Source: JBJHDF01 sp050486405 (GTDB taxonomy: Bacteria; Pseudomonadota; Gammaproteobacteria; Pseudomonadales; Cellvibrionaceae). Taken from it: DNA of 64,000 nucleotides. The first letter of the stretch is position 1. Every line of letters begins with the position of its first letter. A program made the translations under genes and the position numbers. The notes below the pieces were generated by a model that saw only the letters and a program-made list of their open reading frames with translations, did no database searches and was not told where the DNA came from. The DNA is taken from positions 1-64,000 of the forward strand of contig JBJHDF010000009.1 of the NCBI GenBank assembly GCA_050486405.1, written 5' to 3'. Below, one piece after another: positions 41,356 through 49,500 of the stretch.

Positions 41356-42177
41356 ATGAAAAACATCAAGTATTTTGTAGTAGTAGCGGCCGTCGCCGTT
41401 GTTGCTCTCGTGCTGCTGAATCTCCGTTCGCCGCTTGAAGAACCGGTACTTGAGGAACTGCCTAGCGTAGCAGATGCCGAGACTCTGCCCCAGGAGACAA
41501 CCACCTTTTCCACGCCAGCGCCAACCACAACAGTCACCACAACCACCACCGCCACAACTGCTCGAACCGCCAGCGAGACGCAAGACCAAATGAATTTCGA
41601 AGAGCGTATGCGGGAAATGCAAAACCGTCGACCAGAGCTGAACTTTGATCCCGCTGAAGTCGAGGCTGCTGTGGCCCGCGAAACGGCCTGGGCAGAAGCC
41701 GAAGAAATTCCGCGCCACCTGCCTTTGAAGCCGGATGAGTTTACAGATGGCAGGGATTTTATCCAGCTGGACAGCTTGAAAATCGAAACCCTTATGCCCG
41801 GAGACGAAGTAAAAATCCAGATTGATGACTTGGGGGTTGAATACGCCGTTTCGATTGATCGGGTAGAGAAACACGATTATGACAATATCAGTTGGTACGG
41901 TCATATAGACGGCCCAGACGGACAGATTTATCATGTCAGCTTTACCCGCGGCAATAATATTACCTTTGGTGGCATAGAGACACCCGACGGGGGTCACTAT
42001 GTAATCCAGTCCCACGGCAATGACGGATGGATAGCGTCCAGTGGCCTGTTGTTTAAAACGGATCCCGATCTGAAGACAGACGCAATCCTTCCGAGCGACC
42101 ATCCAGACTACGAGCAAGAATACAGACACCACGATCATCACAACCATGATCACCATCACCACGACCACCATCATTAA
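41356..42177 (+). CDS. Membrane-anchored metzincin-prodomain-like protein with polyhistidine tail
   Basis: A 273-residue protein. A single N-terminal membrane anchor or uncleaved signal covers about 5-22. It is followed by a Thr-rich linker (46-72), an acidic helical stretch (75-120) and a beta-rich domain (about 132-240). That domain has LMPGDEVKIQIDDLGVEYAV, DYDNISWYGHIDGPDGQIYHVSFT and ITFGGIETPDGGHYVIQ, the pattern of the propeptide found N-terminal to secreted M12-type metalloproteases. The last 16 residues are HHDHHNHDHHHHDHHH (12 His). The neighbouring metzincin lacks a propeptide, so this may be its separately encoded inhibitor, chaperone or zinc donor. That role is inference; the family is not certain. 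Confidence 0.65.
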   Translation: MKNIKYFVVVAAVAVVALVLLNLRSPLEEPVLEELPSVADAETLPQETTTFSTPAPTTTVTTTTTATTARTASETQDQMNFEERMREMQNRRPELNFDPAEVEAAVARETAWAEAEEIPRHLPLKPDEFTDGRDFIQLDSLKIETLMPGDEVKIQIDDLGVEYAVSIDRVEKHDYDNISWYGHIDGPDGQIYHVSFTRGNNITFGGIETPDGGHYVIQSHGNDGWIASSGLLFKTDPDLKTDAILPSDHPDYEQEYRHHDHHNHDHHHHDHHH

Positions 42178-42255
42178 CTTGGTTGATGGGTTTGCGGTAC
42201 CTGGTTCCGGGTAGTAAGTGCAGTTTCCATACTTTTGAATAGCAGGATAGCCAAC

Positions 42256-43833
42256 ATGAAATATTTCAAGGGCCTAATCGCTCTCATCGCAACACTGACT
42301 CTGCTGTCGTGCAATAGCAAGGCACCGGACAGCACTGACGCAACACCGCCCACGGCTTCCCCGGAACAAGGGCAGCTGCCTCTGGTGCCCCACCCGGCCG
42401 AGCTGCAACAGTTGGAGGGTTACCTGTTACTGGCAAACACGGCCAAAATCACTCCGGAAGCCACCGCCGTGGACAGTAGCCGCGCGCTGCTACAACTAAT
42501 GGAGCAATTACAGATCAGCCATGACGCCGAAGCCGATATCCGCATTCTGTTGGTGCTCGACGAAAGTGTGGGGCTGGGCAACGAAGGCTACCAACTGAGT
42601 ATTGATCAGGATCTGGTGATCCGTTCCGCGACCGATACCGGGCTGTTTTACGGTGTGCAAACTCTACGGCAACTACTGCCAGCCACGGCACAAACTACGT
42701 ATCAGCTTCCGCGGCTGTATATGCGCGATTACCCACAATACGCTTGGCGAGGCAGTATGATCGATGTGGCGCGCAACTTTTTCGAACTGGATTATCTAAA
42801 GCAACATATCGAGCGCATGGCACAGTTCAAGCTGAACCGGCTGCACCTGCACCTGACCGACGATCAGGGTTGGCGCCTGGAAATCAGAAGCTGGCCCAAG
42901 CTCGCCGAGGTCGGCGGATCCACTCAGGTGGGGGGAGGCCCCGGCGGCTACTACACCCAAGAGCAAATGCGGGAGCTTGTAGCATTTGCCGCTGCGCACA
43001 AGATCGAGATTATTCCCGAGATAGATCTGCCGGGCCACACTCAGGCGGCCATTGCCGCGTACAACGAACTGGCTTGTGATGGCATTGAGTACAACCCGCC
43101 GCAAAACAATTGCACGGATGTTGTCGGCGACGCCCGTCTACAGTTGTACGAGGGCACTTGTGTGGGTTTCAGCGCGCTCTGCGCCAGCGAAAAGCCCGAT
43201 CTGGTCTACGGCTTTGTCGAGGATGTACTGCGCGAAGTTGCCGACATCTTCCCCTATCCCTACCTGCACATAGGCGGCGACGAAGTGCTCAATGAAGAGG
43301 CAGACGCCTTCCCGGAATTCATCACCCGCGTTGACACCATACTGGCGTCACTGGGGCGCCATATGCTGGCCTGGGAAGAGGCGTCCGTCGGCGACATCCG
43401 TTCGTCTTCACTGCTGCAATTCTGGAATGACGACTACGACATTCAGCCGGCTCTGGAACAGGGCATTCACCTGGTGTTGTCTCCCTGCAGCTATACCTAT
43501 CTGGACCACGGCAACTACGACGGCCAACCGGACGTATACACCTGGTGCCGGGCCGAAGGCATCCCCCTGGAGCGGGTATACAGCCTCAGACCCGAAGACT
43601 ATACCCAGGTGGTGGGTGTGGAAGCGCCCATGTGGTCAGAAAAAGTTGCCGACCCTGCCACAGCGGACAACCGCAACTGGCCGCGATTGGCGGCCATCGC
43701 CGAGATATCCTGGTCGCCGGCCCAGAGTCGGCAATACGAGCAGTTCACACAACGTCTGTCGCAACTGCGCGGCCACCTTGATCAGTTGGGTATTCAGTAT
43801 TACCGCGAACCGCAACTGGGCTGGGACGACTGA
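42256..43833 (+). CDS. GH20 beta-N-acetylhexosaminidase lipoprotein
   Basis: A 525-residue lipoprotein GH20. The signal ends in the lipobox TLLSC (Cys about 20), followed by a Pro/Thr-rich linker. The GH20b domain runs to about 155. The barrel contains YAWRGSMIDVARNFF, HLHLTDDQGWRLE, EIDLPGHTQA and the catalytic pair Asp342-Glu343 in HIGGDEV, and closes with GVEAPMWSE. It is a compact enzyme, unlike the larger GH20 at 24652. It would release GlcNAc from chito-oligosaccharides, probably at the outer membrane or in the periplasm. ATG 42256 with AGGA upstream is preferred over an earlier in-frame start at 42235. Confidence 0.93.
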   Translation: MKYFKGLIALIATLTLLSCNSKAPDSTDATPPTASPEQGQLPLVPHPAELQQLEGYLLLANTAKITPEATAVDSSRALLQLMEQLQISHDAEADIRILLVLDESVGLGNEGYQLSIDQDLVIRSATDTGLFYGVQTLRQLLPATAQTTYQLPRLYMRDYPQYAWRGSMIDVARNFFELDYLKQHIERMAQFKLNRLHLHLTDDQGWRLEIRSWPKLAEVGGSTQVGGGPGGYYTQEQMRELVAFAAAHKIEIIPEIDLPGHTQAAIAAYNELACDGIEYNPPQNNCTDVVGDARLQLYEGTCVGFSALCASEKPDLVYGFVEDVLREVADIFPYPYLHIGGDEVLNEEADAFPEFITRVDTILASLGRHMLAWEEASVGDIRSSSLLQFWNDDYDIQPALEQGIHLVLSPCSYTYLDHGNYDGQPDVYTWCRAEGIPLERVYSLRPEDYTQVVGVEAPMWSEKVADPATADNRNWPRLAAIAEISWSPAQSRQYEQFTQRLSQLRGHLDQLGIQYYREPQLGWDD

Positions 43834-43836
43834 AAT

Positions 43837-44862
43837 CTACTCCTTCACTTCGGCAGCGGAGGAAATTGTGGCGCAGCCGCGTCCCGTTGCCGGATCGGCG
43901 GAACATTCGTAGACCCTGACGTGATCGATGATAAAAGTCTGCGGCCAGGTGGTGGTACTGTCCGGACTTCCCGGCCAGTTACCACCGATGGCCAGATTGA
44001 TCAGGAGATGGAAATCCTGATCAAAAGGCGCAGCGGGGCTTCGTTGAGCACTGGCACCGGGTCGCCCACAATGACTCCAAACCGACTGCCTTTGCGTCAG
44101 GTAATGAATATCGTCGATATACCAGCGCAACTCACCCTGCTCCCATTCCAGGGCATAAGTGTGGAACTCATCCACCAAATCCGAACCAGGATCATAACCT
44201 GAGCCACTGGAACCCAGTTGTCCGTTGACATTGCTGAAATGCATATAACCGAACGAGCGATTGTTATTGGCGCCGCCGGTGCGCAGATTCACCGCTTCCA
44301 TGATGTCGATTTCACCCCCGTGCGGCCAACCGCCGTAGACATTGCCACTGGGCAACATCCAGATGGCGGGCCATATTCCCTGCCCGTAGGGCAACCTGGC
44401 CCGCACCTCGATACGACCATAGATCCAGTCACCCCGGTTCAGGGTGCGCATACGCGCGGAACTGTAATGGCGGGTAACCCAGTTGCCGCTGGTTCCAAAC
44501 CAGCCGTCATACCCCTCCACCTCTTCGTTGTAGGCCCGAATATGCAGCGCACCATCCTGCACAAAGGCGTTTTCCGGAGTGTCCACATAGCACTGCAGCT
44601 CATTGTTGCCGCCGCCGGCGCAATTGGTTTCAAAACCCCACTTGTCGCGATCAATCTCATCGCCCTCAAATTCATCGGACCACACCAACTGCCATTCCCC
44701 CCCCGAAGTGGCGGCCGGAACACTGCAATCCTGCTCGTTTACATTGCCATTACCATTTCCCGGTGGGCCATTGTTTTGGCCCGGAGGGCTGTCCGGACGA
44801 CTGCCGCCGTTGCAGGCGCTGAGCAGCAGCAGGCCCACTGCCATCGGAATCAAGGTTTTCAT
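43837..44862 (-). CDS. GH16 endo-beta-1,3-glucanase (laminarinase-type) lipoprotein
   Basis: A 341-residue lipoprotein. The lipobox is LLSAC (Cys17), then an Asn/Gly/Pro linker. The GH16 jelly roll starts at WQLVWSDEFEGDEID and has the catalytic motif GGEIDIMEA with Glu184 (nucleophile), Asp186 and Glu189 (acid/base). The bulged ExDxxE form is typical of laminarinases and related GH16 subfamilies. HTYALEWEQGELRWYIDD and the LLINLAIGGNWPG strand complete the fold. ATG 44862 with AGAGGG upstream is chosen. The gene carries a NagR-type operator about 50 bases upstream, which is unexpected for a beta-glucanase. Confidence 0.9.
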   Translation of the reverse strand: MKTLIPMAVGLLLLSACNGGSRPDSPPGQNNGPPGNGNGNVNEQDCSVPAATSGGEWQLVWSDEFEGDEIDRDKWGFETNCAGGGNNELQCYVDTPENAFVQDGALHIRAYNEEVEGYDGWFGTSGNWVTRHYSSARMRTLNRGDWIYGRIEVRARLPYGQGIWPAIWMLPSGNVYGGWPHGGEIDIMEAVNLRTGGANNNRSFGYMHFSNVNGQLGSSGSGYDPGSDLVDEFHTYALEWEQGELRWYIDDIHYLTQRQSVWSHCGRPGASAQRSPAAPFDQDFHLLINLAIGGNWPGSPDSTTTWPQTFIIDHVRVYECSADPATGRGCATISSAAEVKE

Positions 44863-44911
44863 AACAAGCCCTCTAGCGATTTGGGTGATTACAGCCAGTC
44901 TGACGCCCAAC

Positions 44912-44925
44912 TGACAACGTTGTCA
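44912..44925. promoter_or_regulatory. NagR-type operator between GH16 and transporter genes
   Basis: TGACAACGTTGTCA is a perfect 14-bp palindrome, the best copy in the window. On the minus strand it embeds TTGACA (44926-44921), a potential -35 for the GH16 gene. On the plus strand TATAGT at 44949-44954 may serve the transporter gene. Either or both could be controlled. Confidence 0.75.
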
Positions 44926-45002
44926 AGTGGACAGTTTTCACCGCGCTGTATAGTATCCGGGAGGCACCTACCATTGACCTTCACAGCTCTGGAAAACTCA
45001 CC

Positions 45003-46055
45003 ATGAATCTCCACACCCTGAAAATTGCCGCTGCCTTTATGGCGGTGGTCATCGGCGGCGGCTTTGCATCGGGCAACGAAATCGTGCAGTTCTTTACCAG
45101 TTTTGGCAGTTGGGGTTACCTGGGCGTGCTGGTCTCGGCGGCGCTGTTCGGCTTTCTCGGCATGCAGGTGGCCCGCGCCGGCGCGCGCGTTCACGCACAC
45201 TCGCACAAAGAAGTGCTCAACCACCTGCTGGGTAAGCACGCGGGGCTGGTGTTCGACGTGGTGCTGACTTTCTTCCTTTTCGGTGTGGGCGTGGCCATGC
45301 TGGCCGGCGCAGGCGCAACCTTCAATCAACAGTACGGCCTGCCGGTGTTGGCTGGCGGCGGATTGATGGCCGTGCTGGTAGCGGCAACCCTGTGCCTGAA
45401 CCTGCGCGGCATCGTCAACGCCATTGCCCTGGTAATGCCCCTGCTGGTGGCAGTGGTGCTGCTGGTCACCCTGTATTCGGCAGGCATGGGCGACGCCGAG
45501 GTCGCCGAATTGGAGCAGATGGCATCCGATCTACCCCGGGCCGCGCCCCACTGGTTGCTCAGCGCCGTCCTCTACGCCTCCTTCAATATTGCGGTGGGGC
45601 TGCCCATCCTCTCGCTGCTCGGCGGTGCCAGCGGCGGCAACAGCCGCGGTAGTGGTTGGGGTGGCCTGCTCGGCGGCCTGGGCCTGGGTGTGTTGATTAT
45701 TCTGCTCAATATCGGCTTGTTCACCAACCTGAATCATCTGCAGGGAGTGGAAATACCCACTCTGGTGCTGGCCGCGCGCATTGCGCCAATACTGGGCACG
45801 GTCATGTCCGTGGTACTTCTGTGCATGATCTACAGCACAGCGGTGGGCATGTTTATGGCGTTCAGCAGCCGCTTTGCGACCGTCGGCACTGCGCGCTTTC
45901 GTCTGCTCAGTGCGGGGGCCTGTGCGCTGGGCCTGCTGCTCAGCTTTGTCGGCTTTACCCGGTTGGTGGGCACCGTCTATCCGCTACTGGGACTAGTGGG
46001 GCTGGTGCTTATCGTGGCGCTGGCGGTGAGTTGGTGGCGCATGCATCGCCATTAA
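45003..46055 (+). CDS. YkvI-family membrane transporter
   Basis: A 350-residue membrane protein with about ten helices. The N-terminal AVVIGGGFASGNEIVQFFTSFG and the fifth-helix region HWLLSAVLYASFNIAVGLPIL are typical of the YkvI group in the amino acid/polyamine/cation (APC)-like superfamily. No substrate is established for that group. ATG 45003 follows the NagR-type operator by 77 bases, so it may belong to the GlcNAc regulon. The divergent GH16 gene is the other candidate. Confidence 0.75.
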   Translation: MNLHTLKIAAAFMAVVIGGGFASGNEIVQFFTSFGSWGYLGVLVSAALFGFLGMQVARAGARVHAHSHKEVLNHLLGKHAGLVFDVVLTFFLFGVGVAMLAGAGATFNQQYGLPVLAGGGLMAVLVAATLCLNLRGIVNAIALVMPLLVAVVLLVTLYSAGMGDAEVAELEQMASDLPRAAPHWLLSAVLYASFNIAVGLPILSLLGGASGGNSRGSGWGGLLGGLGLGVLIILLNIGLFTNLNHLQGVEIPTLVLAARIAPILGTVMSVVLLCMIYSTAVGMFMAFSSRFATVGTARFRLLSAGACALGLLLSFVGFTRLVGTVYPLLGLVGLVLIVALAVSWWRMHRH

Positions 46056-46059
46056 ACGC

Positions 46060-46566
46060 TTACCAGGGGTGGGATGGGATACGCACCGGCGCATCGGCAT
46101 CCAGGTTGCCCCGGTGCATAAAACAAAAGGTCGATACCACCTCTTCCGCACCCTGCATAAAGCGCACCTCGCCCCTGTGCAGGGTGTAGCCGTGCCGCTG
46201 ATAGTAGGTAACCAGGCGCGGGGGACAAAACAACGTAAAGTGAGCCACGCCAATCAATTGCGGTGCCTGCTCGTGCAGCGCCGCAAACATTACCGCCGGA
46301 ACCCCCTGTCCCTGACATTCCGGCCGCACCACAACACCGCCAACACCGATCACCCGCTGCGGTTCGCTTCTCAGTTGCAGGTCAAACCCGTCAAACCCGA
46401 TATGGCCAATGGGTAACTTGCCGCGATCAAACGCCAGCAAATGCCAAGCGACATCGGACCATTGCTTGTCAATACCTTCCTCGGGAAACACCCTGTCTCG
46501 CCAGTGAAACAGGTGTTGTTTGCGGTCATCGTCGAGCGAATCGCAAAGTTCTGTATAAAGCGTCAT
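46060..46566 (-). CDS. GNAT-family N-acetyltransferase
   Basis: About 168 residues. The acetyl-CoA loop is recognisable in VIGVGGVVVRPECQGQGVPAVMFAALHE (Q/R-x-x-G-x-G/A type, here QGQGVP), followed by FTLFCPPRLVTYYQRHGY of the last strand and helix. The acceptor substrate is unknown. ATG 46566 or a TTG nine bases upstream could be the start. It lies 11 bases after the cusA stop, so it may ride on the metal-efflux operon. Confidence 0.8.
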   Translation of the reverse strand: MTLYTELCDSLDDDRKQHLFHWRDRVFPEEGIDKQWSDVAWHLLAFDRGKLPIGHIGFDGFDLQLRSEPQRVIGVGGVVVRPECQGQGVPAVMFAALHEQAPQLIGVAHFTLFCPPRLVTYYQRHGYTLHRGEVRFMQGAEEVVSTFCFMHRGNLDADAPVRIPSHPW

Positions 46567-46577
46567 AGTTTTCAACT

Positions 46578-49500
46578 CTAACCCGTTTCGGATACTGCTT
46601 TGGCCTCTTCCTTCCAGCAGTACAATACCGGCACCACAAACATACTGAGCAAGACAAAAGTCAAACCGCCCACCGTGGGAATGGCCATGGGAATCATCAG
46701 GTCGGCGCCACGACCGGTGGCAGTGAGCACCGGCAGCAGAGCCAGAATGGTGGTAGCGCTGGTCATCAGGCAGGGACGCACCCGGCGACTGGCAGCTGCG
46801 ACTGTCAACGCTCTCACCTTGTCAACCGTCCTCGCTGCGCTGGCGGAGAGATGCGCGCCGTCGAACTTCTGTTTCAGATAGGTTGCCATAACCACACCGT
46901 CATCCACCGCGATCCCGAACAGCGCTAGAAACCCCACCCAGACGGCAACACTGAGATTGATCGGCTGTAGCTGAAACAGCTCGCGCATATTGACGCCCAG
47001 CAGACTGAAATTGCCAAACCACTCCTGACCGTAGAGCCAGATCATAACAAAACCGCCGGCCCAGGCAACCGCCACACCGCTGAACACGATCAGCGCCGTG
47101 GACACAGCGCGGAAGCGCAGATAGAGCAGCAGCAGAATCAACCCCAGAGACAGTGGGATCACCAGGGCCAGAGTCTGCGCCGCGCGCACCTGGTGCTCAT
47201 AGCTGCCGGCAAAGCTGTAGCTGACACCGGAAGGCAAGGACAGCTCACCACTGTTGCTCAATTCCTCAAGATACTCGCGCACGGCTTCCACCACATCCAC
47301 TTCCGCCCAGCCCGGCTGACCGCCAAAGGTAACGTAGGCGGTAAGAAAGGTGTTCTCCGTGCGGATCATTTGCGGGCCGCGCAAATAGCGGATTTCCGCC
47401 ACCTGTTCCAGAGGAATCTGCGCACCATCGGGCGTGGCCACCAGAACCCGGGCCATCTGCTCCGGATCCTGACGACGCTCGCGCTGGTAGCGCACCCGCA
47501 CAATATAGCGCTCGCGCCCTTCCAAGGTGCGGCTGACTTCGGCACCACCGATGGCCGCGTTGATATGCCGCTGCACATCCGCCACGCTCAGTCCGTAACG
47601 CGCAGCGGCCCGCCGATCCACATGAATCTCAAGCCAGGGTTTGCCCACCACCCGGTCGGCATTGACCGTGCCCGAGGACACACCGGGCGCACCGCGCACT
47701 GCCTCTTCCATTTGCAGCGCTGCTTCTTCCAGACTATCGAGATCCGGCGCCTGCACCTTGACGCCCATGGCAGCGCGCATGCCGGTCTGCAGCATGAGCT
47801 GTCGGGTCTCTATGGGTTGCAATTTGGGCGCCAGGGTACTGCCGGGCATGCGCGCCGCCTGAACGATTTCCCGCCAGATATCGTCGGGACCCTGGATATG
47901 GTCGCGCCACTGGCGGTAGGGTCGACCGCGGCGATCGGGTATCAGTTCGCCCTTGTCGTCACGCACAAATTCGCCAGCACGTCGGTCGTAGCGAAAATTG
48001 ACGCGCCGGCCGCTACTGTCGCTGCGGAATTCGCTTTTGTAATTGACAACGGTCTCCAGCATGGACAGCGGCGCCGGGTCCAGGGGCGTCTCCGCCCGGC
48101 CCGCTTTGCCCACTACGGATTCCACCTCGGGAATGGCGGCGATGGCTCTGCCCTGCTCACTCATTACTTCCAGCACTTCGGTGATGGAGGCGTGGGGCAT
48201 GGTGCTGGGCATCCACAGAAAACTGCCTTCGTCCAGTGCCGGCATAAATTCGCGCCCCAGCCCGGGAAAGGTGTGCGCTGCTGCTGACCAGGGGCGACTG
48301 CTGCGCACCGACTGCTCACTGATGCCCACCTTGGCCAGGGTATTGGGCACCGCAGAAAAGACCCGATCGAACCCCAGCCAGATGTTCAGCCCCAGAGCAA
48401 TCAGCAACAACGGCAGACTCAAAAACAGTTTTTTGTGCGCCAGACACCAGCTCAGCATCGGCACATAAAAACGGATAAACACGATAAACAACCCGAGCAC
48501 ACCGCCAAACAGCAGCGCGATAAAAAGCAGGTTGCGCACACTGCCAGCCGCCGGTCCAAGTGGTTCCCAAACGCCGGTAAGCACGATCACCACCAGCGCC
48601 ACCACCAGTATCACCGGCAACAGAGCCAGGCGGGCGCTAACCACTTCCGGCATGTGAGTAAAAATTTGTTCGCGCCAGAGCGGCAACATCGGATGATAGC
48701 GGCCGCGCCAACGCCACCAGGCAATGGCGGCGGGCAGCAACGAAACCAAGACCACCCACAACCAGCCGTTGTAGAGACCCAGTACAAACAGGCCGCCGGC
48801 CAAACCGGCCCACATCAGCGGCGTAACGCCGCTTGTCTGTGCGCGGCGCGGACGCAACAGCCAGTAGAGAACCACCGGTACCAGCGTCAGCGCCAGCAGT
48901 ACCGACGCCAGCAACACAAAGGTCTTGGTGTAGGCCAGGGGCGCGAACAACTTGCCCTCGGCGCCGGTCATGACAAACACCGGCAAAAAACTGATAACCG
49001 TGGTAGCAATGGCGGTAACCACTGCCGAGGCCACCTCGCCGGTAGCACGTCTGAGATTTTCCAGATGGGGACGGTCGGGATGCAGCCGCTGTTGCTGCAG
49101 CGCATTTTCCGTAATGATGATGCCCATATCGACAATGGTGCCAATAGCAATGGCAATGCCCGCCAGGGCGACGATATTGGCTTCCACGCCGAACCCTTTC
49201 ATTGCGATAAAGGCCATCAGCACCGCCATAGGCAGCATCAGCCCCACTGCCAGCGCGGCGCGCAGGTGCGCCAGCATCACCAGTATCACCACCAGCGTGA
49301 CCAGCAACTGTTGCAGCAAGGCGTCGCTGAGGGTGCCCAGGGTTTCGTCGATCAGTTGCGTACGGTCGTAGAAAGGCACCACTGTCAACTGACTGATGCT
49401 CAACCACGGTGGTGCGTCGTCGGCGTTGGCGCGCAGCCACTGCCGCCACTGGCTTTGTGTCGCTTCGTCCCGGGCATAGTCAGGCAGCCCCTGACGACCG

